NCBI GenBank assembly: GCA_023138975.1
Contig: JAGLON010000015.1
Coordinates: 62,001 to 126,000 of the forward strand
DNA: 64,000 nt
Direction of reading: 5' to 3'
Source of the DNA: Candidatus Zixiibacteriota bacterium
GTDB taxonomy: Bacteria > Zixibacteria > MSB-5A5 > GN15 > JAAZOE01
Below, piece by piece: positions 8,764 to 17,262 of the stretch. The notes beneath the pieces are model-generated. The model searched no databases. It had not been told where the DNA came from and saw only the letters and a list, made by a program, of their open reading frames with translations. The first letter of the stretch is position 1, and every line of letters begins with the position of its first letter. The position numbers and the translations under genes were made by a program.

Positions 8764-9549
8764 ATGAACACAGTTGTCCTTATAAAGCAAGTCCCTGAAA
8801 TTGAATTGGTCCGTGTCGATGAAGCGGCCGGAAGCGTAACCTTACCGTCCGGTCCCGGTATTGTAAATCCTTTCGACGAATACGCGATAGAAGAAGCTCT
8901 AAAAATCAGAGAATCAAATGGCGGCAAAGTCATTGCCTTAACTCTCGGTTCCGACCGGGGGGTATCTGCCCTTCGTCAGGCGTTATCCGTTGGTGTCGAT
9001 GAGGCGATACTGGTTACCGATGAAACTTTTGTTGGTTCAGATCAAATGGCTACGGCAAAAATACTGGCCGCTGCTATTAACAAAATTGGCGAAGTAAATT
9101 TGGTTCTAGCCGGTAAACAGGCGATTGATGATGACGCGGCCGTAGTCCCGGCGGCTTTGGCAGCAAACCTGGACTGGCCTCAGGTGCTTTTTGTCAGGAA
9201 AACCGAATCTATTTCGGATTCAGAGGCTATCTTCCAGAGAGTTACCGAGGATGGCTATGATTCAGTTGCGACAGCGCTTCCAGCGGTTGTGTCGGTTGTC
9301 AAAGAAATCAATGAGCCCCGTCTTCCTTCTTTGAAGGGTAAAATGAAGGCCAAAAAGACTAAAATAGAAACATGGGCGGCGTCTGATATCGGTATCTCTG
9401 CGGCCACTGTCGGCGCGAACTCTCCTACAAAAACATTAAAAGCCGCTGCGCCTCCTCCTCGCCAGCAGGGTGAGTTGATTGAGGGAGAAACTCCTGATGA
9501 AATCGCGGCCAAGTTGGTACAGAAGCTTCGCGACGACCAGGCTATTTAG
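8764..9549 (+). CDS. etfB: Electron transfer flavoprotein beta subunit, without neighbouring alpha
   Basis: 261-aa ETF beta subunit that passes electrons from acyl-CoA or other dehydrogenases to the quinone pool. The N-terminal VLIKQVPEI, NPFDEYAIEEAL, the internal AGKQAIDDDAAVVPAALA and the LPAVVSVVKEINEPRLPSL segment fit EtfB. A GGAGG ribosome site precedes the ATG. A strong terminator follows and no etfA is next to it, although etfBA are usually adjacent. The partner must be elsewhere in the genome. Confidence 0.88.
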   Translation: MNTVVLIKQVPEIELVRVDEAAGSVTLPSGPGIVNPFDEYAIEEALKIRESNGGKVIALTLGSDRGVSALRQALSVGVDEAILVTDETFVGSDQMATAKILAAAINKIGEVNLVLAGKQAIDDDAAVVPAALAANLDWPQVLFVRKTESISDSEAIFQRVTEDGYDSVATALPAVVSVVKEINEPRLPSLKGKMKAKKTKIETWAASDIGISAATVGANSPTKTLKAAAPPPRQQGELIEGETPDEIAAKLVQKLRDDQAI

Positions 9550-9567
9550 TACGTTTTATAATTTTTT

Positions 9568-9599
9568 AGGAGCCGATAAAATCGGCTCCTTTTTTTTTT
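9568..9599 (+). terminator. Rho-independent terminator after etfB
   Basis: Perfect 10-bp stem (9568-9577 with 9581-9590), 3-nt AAA loop, then T9. It closes etfB as a single-gene unit. Confidence 0.93.
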
Positions 9600-9687
9600 G
9601 TTAAAGTGCTTGATTTTCATGTATGCATATGTTTATTCCCTTAGAATAGATAGCAGCCAAGGAACTAATCTGTTTGAGGAATAAGAT

Positions 9688-9975
9688 ATGCGTTGCGAAT
9701 TTTGCGGCGAAGAGATAGAAACGACCCCATATCAGAATGATGGCATGAGCTTTTGTTCTTTAGAATGCTCAGATGCCATGGATTCGGGAGAGGCCATCCC
9801 AGTAGGTGAGGAGATTCTGGCTGACCCGGATGAATTTGATGATGATGATGATGACGACGACGACGACGAATTTGATATCTTAGATGACGACGCTTACGAA
9901 AATGAAAAAGAAGATGCAGGCGTTTACGGTGTTGAAAAAGAAGATGATGAGTTCTATGACGACCCGGAAGATTAA
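9688..9975 (+). CDS. Small zinc-knuckle protein with poly-Asp tail
   Basis: 95 aa. Residues 1-32 hold a four-cysteine metal site (CEFCGEEI, then FCSLECSDAMD), similar in style to treble-clef/MYM-like knuckles. From about residue 46 the chain is extremely acidic, with a run of ten Asp encoded by a GAT/GAC tract and further Glu/Asp up to the end. I do not recognise a named family. The codon-repeat origin of the Asp run suggests slippage-driven length variation. Possibly a nucleic-acid mimic or a protein-binding tail; this is inference only. Confidence 0.7.
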   Translation: MRCEFCGEEIETTPYQNDGMSFCSLECSDAMDSGEAIPVGEEILADPDEFDDDDDDDDDDEFDILDDDAYENEKEDAGVYGVEKEDDEFYDDPED

Positions 9976-10072
9976 TAAATAAGTCTTGATGATATAGCTA
10001 TTGTAGTACAATTAAATTTCACTATTGACCGATATTATTAATATCTATTTTGCTTATTTTGCGTAGTATTAA

Positions 10073-10696
10073 ATGACAATGATTTTTGTGTATATCATAT
10101 TCGGGTTCTGTTTTTTTACCGCCTTGGTGATACTTCTCAGCGAAACGCGGGTGTATGCCTCCAATTATAACCAGGAGTTTTTTGTCCGGCTGACTGTCGC
10201 GGGGTGTGGCATGGCGTATAGTATTACCCGCAAGCAAACGACAATGATCATAGGCCGGTATCGAAAAGTCTTCAAAAAATCAGAATCAAAACCAAAAGCA
10301 AAAAAGGAAAAACCTAAGGCTGTAAAACGTGAAAAGAAAAAAGAGCGGGGCCAACTGAGTTGGAGCATAAAAGCGAAAAGCATCAAGGCTTTCTTGCTTT
10401 TCGGCTCAAGAGTTCTATCCCGGCTCAAGTATGATATCGGGCAGGTTGCAATTCGACCCGCTATTTCAAACCCGGCTTTGGCCGGAATGTCATATGGCTG
10501 GGGGGCCGCTTTTTTGGGAGCCTTTCCTGAATTAGGACGTAAAATAACATATGCACCTGTTTTTAATGGTGGTGACAGTACATATGAGGGTGAACTGACT
10601 CTCTCAATAAAAAACCGGCAATTCTGTTATCCGCTGTATCGTTTATATCAGGATTTGCCGATATGGATAATAATTAAACAAAGATATTTTAAATGA
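10073..10696 (+). CDS. DUF2953-like membrane-anchored protein
   Basis: 207 aa. An N-terminal transmembrane segment (about residues 3-22), a strongly basic Lys/Glu linker (about 65-95), then a domain with PALAGMSYGWGAAFLGAFPEL, which resembles DUF2953 (YtfI of Bacillus). The link is strengthened by the next gene, a YtfJ/GerW-family protein, since ytfI and ytfJ are neighbours in Bacillus. The basic linker is unusual. Function unknown. Confidence 0.6.
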   Translation: MTMIFVYIIFGFCFFTALVILLSETRVYASNYNQEFFVRLTVAGCGMAYSITRKQTTMIIGRYRKVFKKSESKPKAKKEKPKAVKREKKKERGQLSWSIKAKSIKAFLLFGSRVLSRLKYDIGQVAIRPAISNPALAGMSYGWGAAFLGAFPELGRKITYAPVFNGGDSTYEGELTLSIKNRQFCYPLYRLYQDLPIWIIIKQRYFK

Positions 10697-10703
10697 GGTT
10701 AAA

Positions 10704-11111
10704 ATGGCTAACAATGTCATGGAAGTAATTACCGGTATCGTCGGCGAGCTAAAAAGTATAGCTTCCGCCGAATCGATAATCGGACAAGCCGTAACAGTCG
10801 GCGGTAAGACGGTCATTCCCGTTGTCAAGGTGACTGTTGGTTTTGGCGCCGGTGGCGGCGAAGGTGAAAAGCAGGAGACCGGCGGCGGGTTCGGCGCTGG
10901 CGGCGGCGGTGGAGCAATCGTTGAACCGGCTGCATTTATTATTATGGATGAGACCGGAATATCTCTTCTTCCAGCCAAACCAGGGAAAATCGACTCTCTT
11001 GTTGAGGCAATACCGGGAGTCGTCAACAAGCTTGTTAAGATTAAAAACAAGCTGCAAAAGTCTGACAATGGCGATGCCGACAGTACCGATACTGGCGAAG
11101 CAGAAGAATAG
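10704..11111 (+). CDS. YtfJ/GerW-family protein
   Basis: 135 aa. The N-terminal MEVITGIVGELKSIASAESIIGQ, the VIPVVKVTVGFGAGGG core, the glycine-rich centre and the AFIIMDETGISLLP segment match the sporulation protein YtfJ/GerW family. That family also occurs widely in bacteria that do not form spores. It is 7 bp after the DUF2953-like gene, so they are co-translated. Role outside sporulation unknown. Confidence 0.85.
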   Translation: MANNVMEVITGIVGELKSIASAESIIGQAVTVGGKTVIPVVKVTVGFGAGGGEGEKQETGGGFGAGGGGGAIVEPAAFIIMDETGISLLPAKPGKIDSLVEAIPGVVNKLVKIKNKLQKSDNGDADSTDTGEAEE

Positions 11112-11131
11112 TTATTCACCGGAATTTATTA

Positions 11132-11159
11132 ATAGAGAGCGGAGTTTACCGCTCTCTAT
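11132..11159 (+). terminator. Hairpin after the YtfJ-like gene (weak terminator)
   Basis: Perfect 11-bp stem (11132-11142 with 11149-11159) and 6-nt loop. Only a short, broken T-run follows, so termination strength is doubtful; it may instead stabilise the mRNA end. Confidence 0.5.
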
Positions 11160-11177
11160 CTATAATTAATCATACCT

Positions 11178-11465
11178 ATGAATATCTCATCCGACGAGCC
11201 TATTGAGTACCCGATAGATGGTACCCTTGACCTGCACCAATTTCGACCAAAAGATGTGCCCGATGTTGTCAGAGACTATATCGCTGAATGTCTGAAGCGG
11301 GAAATATTTTCATTAAGAATTGTGCACGGAAAGGGTATTGGAGTCCAGAGGGAAATTGTCCGGTCAATTCTTGATAAGCATCCTGCTGTGACGGGTTATC
11401 GTCATGAGGGCGGTTCCGGCGGTGGCTGGGGAGCCACGGTTGTGGATTTATCGCCGAAAAAATAA
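11178..11465 (+). CDS. Stand-alone Smr domain protein
   Basis: 95 aa consisting almost entirely of an Smr (small MutS-related) domain: LDLHQF near residue 18, IVHGKGIG in the middle and GWGATVVDL at the end. Smr domains bind or cut branched DNA or mRNA; stand-alone bacterial Smr proteins have been tied to nuclease activity and ribosome-collision responses. Which applies here cannot be told. Confidence 0.85.
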   Translation: MNISSDEPIEYPIDGTLDLHQFRPKDVPDVVRDYIAECLKREIFSLRIVHGKGIGVQREIVRSILDKHPAVTGYRHEGGSGGGWGATVVDLSPKK

Positions 11466-11485
11466 CGACTCTCTCTAATACTTAA

Positions 11486-12382
11486 TTAAAAACGCAAACT
11501 CACGCAAAACATAGTCTGTTTCATATCGTTTTGCCGTAATTCAAAACTGACCGATGACTGAAAGGGTTGAATCTCTTTATATCCCTCGATTTGATTGCCC
11601 CAGATCCCGCCGACAATACCCGACCCGATTAAATACAGACCGATAGTTGGTTCACTCCATTCTTTACTATCAATTTCACTCTTTTCGAAAGCATCAAAAA
11701 CATACACAGCAGATAGCGCTCCGGCAGCCACCCCTATTACGGTTCCGATGGTTGTATAGTTATAGTATTGATATACCTTCGTAATATCAGATTGATTGAC
11801 GATGACAGTATCTTTATGTTTGGTAATTATGCGCAGTTCACCATAGTGTGTTGAATCGAAAACACCCTCAATGATACCGTCATCAATCGTTAAGATTTTC
11901 AACTTTTTTCCAATTGGCCGGTAGGCCAGATGCGGGGTTCCCGTTTGATCGCGAAATGTTCTGTGCAGCTCGCATTTCTTAAAAGGTGTTGTAACTGCAA
12001 CACCTATAATACCGCCCACTACACCAGAAACGCATATGGTACCTGCATGCGTTCTTGCAGAAACATTATCATCTTTTTTTGATGATAATGCTATCCCCGA
12101 GAATACCCCTATCATACTTCCCGCCACAAAACCGGTTTTGGTCATGCTTTGATATCGGTACACCTGATGGATATCGCTTTTTAGAATTGTATCTCGGGAG
12201 GCCCCGGCATGTTCGATAATATAAATCTGGTCGGTTTCTCCGCGATATTCCCCATACAAAGTTGTCGTGCGGATGGTGATGATTTTAAGCTCGTCGCCAT
12301 CTTTCAGGTCGTCTGCCAGAACGAATGAATTTAGTAAAAAGATGCAGCATATAATTGAGATTAATTTGTAATCGACTTTCAT
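11486..12382 (-). CDS. Secreted/membrane protein with internal duplication, unknown function
   Basis: 298 aa with a signal peptide (hydrophobic residues 6-22, then ADDLKDGDE). Two halves align: GDELKIITIRTTTLYGEYRG...SDIHQVYRYQSMTKTGFVAGSMIG and GKKLKILTIDDGIIEGVFD...SDITKVYQYYNYTTIGTVIGVAAG. Each is a beta-rich unit followed by a glycine-rich hydrophobic segment. A third glycine-rich stretch (LYLIGSGIVGGIWG) follows. The pattern suggests an envelope protein with paired beta domains. No named family recognised. Confidence 0.6.
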   Translation of the reverse strand: MKVDYKLISIICCIFLLNSFVLADDLKDGDELKIITIRTTTLYGEYRGETDQIYIIEHAGASRDTILKSDIHQVYRYQSMTKTGFVAGSMIGVFSGIALSSKKDDNVSARTHAGTICVSGVVGGIIGVAVTTPFKKCELHRTFRDQTGTPHLAYRPIGKKLKILTIDDGIIEGVFDSTHYGELRIITKHKDTVIVNQSDITKVYQYYNYTTIGTVIGVAAGALSAVYVFDAFEKSEIDSKEWSEPTIGLYLIGSGIVGGIWGNQIEGYKEIQPFQSSVSFELRQNDMKQTMFCVSLRF

Positions 12383-12443
12383 GATCCTCCCCTTGGCGCT
12401 ATGGTCTGACTAACAATATATGAAAATAATATACTTAGTGCAT

Positions 12444-12470
12444 AAAAAAACCGGCGGAATAATCCGCCGG
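12444..12470 (-). terminator. Terminator after the subtilase gene
   Basis: 8-bp perfect stem (12451-12458 with 12463-12470), 4-nt loop, followed on the minus strand by T7 (plus-strand A-run 12444-12450). It lies about 30 bp past the stop codon of the subtilase. Confidence 0.88.
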
Positions 12471-12500
12471 CGATATTAACAGATATCTTATTCTTAAAAA

Positions 12501-15452
12501 TTACTTCATCAAAACCATTTTGCGGGTCAGATTCTCTGAATCGTGCCTGACTCGGTAAAAATAAACGCCGCTGGCAACGCTTTGCCCGTCTTTGTTTTTA
12601 CCGTCCCAGAACAGTTCATGCTCACCGGCAGGGTAATAAGAATTACTTAGAGTCCTGACCTCACGGCCGAGAATATCAAACACCTGCGCGATGACTTCGC
12701 CCGCTTTGGGTAAAGAGAAGGATATCGTAGTGGCCGGGTTGAATGGATTCGGGAAGTTTTGATGCAGGGTGAATTGCAGCGGCAGCGTAATGTTCTCATC
12801 ATCGGTATCAGTCGGCAGGTCGTCATATTTCTGCTGGGCCAAAACCGCATTAGAAATAAAATCGTCCCAGGTTAATCCTCCGATAATCGCAAAGGCGGCT
12901 GTGTCAGATTCTCCGGGAGCCAGATAAAATGGACCAGTGGCGGTCATGTGAGATAAATCAAACGGAGTGGAAAAATAGTTTAGTCGGGAATTATCAAAAA
13001 GGCCTTGATATTTACGGCCCTCATGAAAATTGCTGTTTGATACCTCAGGGCCGACCAAATACACCCGGTGATTGATAATTCCTTCCGGGTTCAGAATTCT
13101 CACCCCGCGGAAGTCGGTTGAGTCGGTGGGCGAAATGGATGAGTTTACCCAATAAATATAACCAACGTTTTCACCCGGGTAATAGTTGCTGTGATTTTTG
13201 TTGTAGTCCCTTGTATCCCAGTCCATATATAGCGCGGTTCGAAATCCAAGAATAGCCGTATCGGCGATATTGGTCATGATATATTCCAGGATCAGATATT
13301 CATTATCGGGAGGCGACGACCACATATAAGAGCGCTGTTTAATGCGCAGGCCGATTGGATTTTCAGCAAAACTATCATCGAATATAGAGGTTGTTTCTTG
13401 GTCGGCAAAGACTCCGGGCTCCTCGGATGCAAGCGTACCGCCGTGAATAACGGCAAAATCATTATCAGGTTCCTGTGCGACATTACGAGCACAGTCTGAA
13501 ATGTGTGATGAATCTACTCCAACCACAAACGCTCCCTCGTACAAGCAGTTTATTTCAGAGTTGAACTGGAAACCGGAGAAACCGTAAGGGATATATGAAT
13601 CTGCATGGAAGCCGAAAGCTCCATAGTTTGATATAGAAAATTTTATCTGCTCATTGTCATGATGATAGTAGGTTCGCTCGCCTTTGGCTCCCAAATAAAA
13701 CGATAGCTTCTGAGTTGTTTCATAACCGCCATCGGCGGTGATAGTCATATCAACCGTGTAAAAGAGGCCTGCCGATGCGGTATCGTCAAAATAGATATCA
13801 AATGTACCGGTGGCGGGAATAGTCTGACCGTTATTGATAATACCGAAAGACAAAGATGTTGAGAGTGAGATTATGCCGGTCTCATCGGTTGAAAACGAGG
13901 CATTGACATTTGCTGCATCGGCACCGGTGTTTTTTAGAGAAACGGTCAGTTGATATTGCCCCCCCGGATTAAATTCCGGATTTTCGAATCCGGCCGTTTT
14001 TATTAGCGGTGATGTCAAAGCATCAATTTCATCAAGAGCCGCGGCAATATCAATCATTCCCCAGCCGTAGGTATTATCCAGTCCCGGTTCGCCCAGATCG
14101 ACAGCTGAATTTAAAAGCGCTGTTTTAATTTGCGTCACCGTCGCATTAGGATTTTTCTGGCGTAAGATAGCAACTGCGCCGGATACATGAGGGGCCGCCA
14201 TTGATGTGCCCGTTCGCCATACATAGGCATTGTTTGGTTCGGATGAGCGGATTAACACACCGGGCGCAACGACATTCGGTTTTATTGAGACACCATCACA
14301 ATCGGAGGGGCCGCGTGATGAATGAGACCATATTGAAGAATCAACTTTAGAAACGGCTCCGACGGCGAAGTTTGTCAATGAATCATCGGCCCGGTTCCCG
14401 GGATTTCTGAGCGTGGAAGCATTGCTGCCTTCATTTCCAGCGGAGAAAATCACGACAATACCGAGAGCCTCGACGTTATCGATCAAATTCCAGAGTAAGT
14501 CGGTGCATCCGATTTGGGTAATGCCCCAGCTATTGTTAATAACGTCAGGCAAATCGGATATTGTATTTGGATTTCCGTCCGGGTCGGCTGCCCATTGAAA
14601 GGCTTCAAAAATTGAGACGCCCGGAATGTCGATTGTCGCGGCGGCAATCCAGTCGGCGCCGGGAGCGACGCCAATTGTATCACCGGATTCGATATCTCGG
14701 CCGATCATGATTCCGGTTGTATGAGTTCCGTGCTCTCGTGAAGAGCTGTTGATAAAATAATGAGGATAGGTAGAGGTATCCACCGGGGAGAACCAGCATT
14801 CTGAAGGCGCATAGCCTTTATTGCCGCGATAGTTTGACTTTAAGGCCGGATGATCGCCGTCAACTCCGCTGTCAAAGCTGCAAACAATGCGGCCGGTGCC
14901 ATCATAACCCTGAGCCCAGGCAACATCGGCATTGACCATTAATAGATTGCTCTCAGCGGAGGTTGCACCCAATGCCAAGCCGGATGATTTAGTCGTAGGT
15001 ATGGAGACGATTTCCGGATAGATTTCTATTTTGTTGATGTTTTGTTGCTCTTTTAAAATTTGGAGAGCACTGATACGAATTTCAGCTTCTATTACATTAT
15101 CAATCCAGAACGCTTTTACATTTTGAGCCTGATTGCCTCTAACCATTTCCGTTAGAAGAGTTTTAATGTCAGCCTGAGATGTTCGCGCGACTTCTTTGAG
15201 TTCCGATACGGCCGCTACATGGCGTTCTGATCGTGTCTGATATCTTTGGATCAGTGAGGCTTTCATGGCTGCTGTATTATGAGTAGAGTTCGGTACAATT
15301 ACAACCCGAACAAACTCACTTGAGACTTTACCAGAAATCGCCGATTTGAGATTATCACTGATTTCCCCGGCAGAAACTGAGCCTGTGAAAAGAACTATGG
15401 CAGAAACCAGAAACAATGAGAGATTAGACATAAAACGCTTAATACAAGACAT
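12501..15452 (-). CDS. S8 subtilisin-family protease with T9SS type A sorting domain
   Basis: About 983 aa. The start is the ATG at 15452, which has GGAG upstream and begins a signal peptide (MSCIKRFMSNLSLFLVSAIV). An N-terminal pro-region (about 100 aa) is followed by the S8 catalytic domain: Asp in CSFDSGVDGDHP, His in EHGTHTTG, oxyanion Asn in NNSWG, and Ser in GTSMAAPHVSG. A long beta-rich middle region follows. The C-terminal NFPNPFNPATTISF and FYRVRH...KMVLMK features are a T9SS type A sorting domain. Predicted to be secreted and attached at the cell surface. No T9SS machinery is in the window. Confidence 0.92.
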   Translation of the reverse strand: MSCIKRFMSNLSLFLVSAIVLFTGSVSAGEISDNLKSAISGKVSSEFVRVVIVPNSTHNTAAMKASLIQRYQTRSERHVAAVSELKEVARTSQADIKTLLTEMVRGNQAQNVKAFWIDNVIEAEIRISALQILKEQQNINKIEIYPEIVSIPTTKSSGLALGATSAESNLLMVNADVAWAQGYDGTGRIVCSFDSGVDGDHPALKSNYRGNKGYAPSECWFSPVDTSTYPHYFINSSSREHGTHTTGIMIGRDIESGDTIGVAPGADWIAAATIDIPGVSIFEAFQWAADPDGNPNTISDLPDVINNSWGITQIGCTDLLWNLIDNVEALGIVVIFSAGNEGSNASTLRNPGNRADDSLTNFAVGAVSKVDSSIWSHSSRGPSDCDGVSIKPNVVAPGVLIRSSEPNNAYVWRTGTSMAAPHVSGAVAILRQKNPNATVTQIKTALLNSAVDLGEPGLDNTYGWGMIDIAAALDEIDALTSPLIKTAGFENPEFNPGGQYQLTVSLKNTGADAANVNASFSTDETGIISLSTSLSFGIINNGQTIPATGTFDIYFDDTASAGLFYTVDMTITADGGYETTQKLSFYLGAKGERTYYHHDNEQIKFSISNYGAFGFHADSYIPYGFSGFQFNSEINCLYEGAFVVGVDSSHISDCARNVAQEPDNDFAVIHGGTLASEEPGVFADQETTSIFDDSFAENPIGLRIKQRSYMWSSPPDNEYLILEYIMTNIADTAILGFRTALYMDWDTRDYNKNHSNYYPGENVGYIYWVNSSISPTDSTDFRGVRILNPEGIINHRVYLVGPEVSNSNFHEGRKYQGLFDNSRLNYFSTPFDLSHMTATGPFYLAPGESDTAAFAIIGGLTWDDFISNAVLAQQKYDDLPTDTDDENITLPLQFTLHQNFPNPFNPATTISFSLPKAGEVIAQVFDILGREVRTLSNSYYPAGEHELFWDGKNKDGQSVASGVYFYRVRHDSENLTRKMVLMK

Positions 15453-15497
15453 ACGCTCTCCAAAGAATTTAATCCGTATCAACCTTAGAGCGAACGG

Positions 15498-15586
15498 TAT
15501 GCCGAATGTCGGCATATGATTTATAAAATTACCTTGTTGTCGGGCAACAAGATACACTATTATTGACGTTTCAGCAATAATAGTGT
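15498..15586 (-). promoter_or_regulatory. Three consecutive perfect hairpins upstream of the subtilase
   Basis: In the 185 bp before the subtilase start lie three separate inverted repeats: 15498-15516 (8-bp arms, 3-nt loop), 15533-15551 (7-bp arms, 5-nt loop) and 15554-15586 (12-bp arms, 9-nt loop). They are spaced 16 and 2 bp apart and end 46 bp before the ATG. They could be operator sites or a structured mRNA leader. No U-run follows any of them on the minus strand, so none is a typical terminator. Confidence 0.6.
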
Positions 15587-15637
15587 GCAAACAAACGGCA
15601 ATATTGTGCCATTAATTTCAAGGTAACTTATTATAAT

Positions 15638-15949
15638 TTATATTTTTACCGCGGTTCCGGAGGCGGCAACCATAAGCATTCCGTCCCGGATGACTTCGTA
15701 ATCAAGATCGACACCGACAATGGCATTGCCGCCCAGACCTTTGGCCTCGGAGGACATTTCGTCGATGGCGATTTTGCGAGCTTTTTGAAGCTCCTGTTCG
15801 TAGGCAGCGGAGCGTCCGCCAACGATATCGGTAATTGATGCGAAGAAGTCCTTGAATATATTCGCGCCCATGATGGCTTCGCCGGTAACGATACCGAGAT
15901 AATCATGTATTTCCTTGCCCTGAATAGTGGGTGTAGTCGTGATAATCAT
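15638..15949 (-). CDS. YbjQ/UPF0145 family protein
   Basis: 103 aa. The start [28 protein letters not shown] and the middle [31 protein letters not shown] and final MVAASGTAV match the YbjQ (heavy-metal-binding-like, pentamer-forming) family. Cytosolic, function unresolved. It starts 2 bp after the stop of the upstream membrane-protein gene, so the two are one operon. Confidence 0.9.
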   Translation of the reverse strand: MIITTTPTIQGKEIHDYLGIVTGEAIMGANIFKDFFASITDIVGGRSAAYEQELQKARKIAIDEMSSEAKGLGGNAIVGVDLDYEVIRDGMLMVAASGTAVKI

Positions 15950-15951
15950 TG

Positions 15952-16380
15952 TTATTCCTCATTACTTTCTGCTGTTAGGCGCCCGGTTATTAGACCGGCA
16001 ATGGCGCCTATAATAATATATACAGCTAAATCAAAAACTATTTCCAAAAGAAGCCAGTTTGAGAGTTTGAGCAGAATTTGCCGTTTTATAATCCAAACTG
16101 GTGATGATGCCGCCCAGAGAATTAAACCGGCTCTGATGCCGATTTGCCATCCGGGTGCCTCCCATACCGATTTTAAATAACAAGCCAAATGAGCCACTAC
16201 CTGCCCAACCAGTAAATTCAGGAGAAGGTAATAAACTCCGACAAGATAGGTCGAATCACGTACAATGTCTGGGCTTTCCAGGTAATACCGGTCGAAAAAC
16301 AGATATGCCCCGGAACTCTGCATAAAATGACAAATGACACCGGCGGCGACACCAGACAAAATTATTCGCTTGTTAATCAT
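15952..16380 (-). CDS. Four-helix membrane protein, unknown function
   Basis: 142 aa with about four hydrophobic segments (residues 6-27, 42-66, 80-100 and 108-133). The last is glycine/isoleucine-rich ([13 protein letters not shown]). No catalytic motif. It lies directly upstream of the YbjQ gene on the same strand. I do not recognise a named family. Confidence 0.65.
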   Translation of the reverse strand: MINKRIILSGVAAGVICHFMQSSGAYLFFDRYYLESPDIVRDSTYLVGVYYLLLNLLVGQVVAHLACYLKSVWEAPGWQIGIRAGLILWAASSPVWIIKRQILLKLSNWLLLEIVFDLAVYIIIGAIAGLITGRLTAESNEE

Positions 16381-16507
16381 TCTGAGATTTTACCATTGCT
16401 GGCCCTAAAAAGCAACAACCATCTTCTTTCATATATAATTATAGGAATAAATTGCTTTAAAATTCAAAATATTATTGTATAGTCAAGCTGTTATACAAAG
16501 GCGGAAC

Positions 16508-17077
16508 ATGGGAATTATTGAAATTTTATTTATTGCGATTGCTCTGGCTATGGATGCCTTTACTGTTGCCATGGCCGTTGGACTTCATTTATCCTGCGAG
16601 GGACCCGTCTCCGGGCGTCAGTATTTTCGCCTTGGTTTTCATTTTGGATTGTTCCAGTTTCTCATGCCGATTATCGGTTGGCTGGCCGGAACGACTATTG
16701 CAGATTACATTCAGACCTTTGATCATTGGGTAGCATTTATTCTCCTATCCTACATTGGGATAAAACTTATTCGGGAAGGCGGTAAAACTGATAAGTATAG
16801 ATGTGAAGATCCAACTAAAGGATTCTCACTTATCATTCTATCTATCGCAACTTCGATCGATGCGCTGGCGATGGGACTTTCTTTAGCGCTGCTCGGTACC
16901 GAGATTATATACCCGTCGATTATAATAGGAATCGTGGCCGTAGTATTTACCTTGATCGGTATGAAAGCCGGTAATAAAATTGGTCAACATTGGCGTGCCC
17001 GGGTTGCGTGGATTGGCGGAATAATTCTTATCGGTATCGGTCTCAAAACTCTGCTCGACCATCTTCTTTGGCAGTAA
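16508..17077 (+). CDS. mntP: Manganese efflux pump MntP
   Basis: 189 aa. Two homologous halves, each with the conserved acidic motif in a membrane helix: ALAMDAFTVAMAVG (residues 12-25) and SIATSIDALAMGLSLAL (about 118-134). This is the MntP/YebN signature; it exports Mn2+. ATG 16508 is chosen because AAGGCGG lies 6-8 nt upstream; earlier in-frame codons would add a charged tail. No yybP-ykoY-type riboswitch could be recognised in the 127 bp before it. Confidence 0.9.
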   Translation: MGIIEILFIAIALAMDAFTVAMAVGLHLSCEGPVSGRQYFRLGFHFGLFQFLMPIIGWLAGTTIADYIQTFDHWVAFILLSYIGIKLIREGGKTDKYRCEDPTKGFSLIILSIATSIDALAMGLSLALLGTEIIYPSIIIGIVAVVFTLIGMKAGNKIGQHWRARVAWIGGIILIGIGLKTLLDHLLWQ

Positions 17078-17262
17078 GTATAATCAAGCACCAGCCTTTA
17101 TTTTAAGTTCTGCAACCTTTCAAAGTTGTTCCCTGTCTTATAATTGCAGGCCTTTACCGGTGATGAGTACTTTCCGGTACGAAACAATTTGCGATAAAGG
17201 CACGTAAGGTAAAAGCACGGGATGGGTAAGAAGTAAACAACAAATGCAGGCTGGAGCAAATC

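Noticed and set aside
10704-11169. Alternative long frames on both strands across the glycine-rich YtfJ gene
   Set aside because: Caused by its GC-rich glycine codons; only the YtfJ frame shows family motifs and coupling to the upstream gene.
16381-16507. yybP-ykoY (Mn) riboswitch before mntP
   Set aside because: The 127-bp leader is A/T-rich without the conserved paired elements or a terminator.
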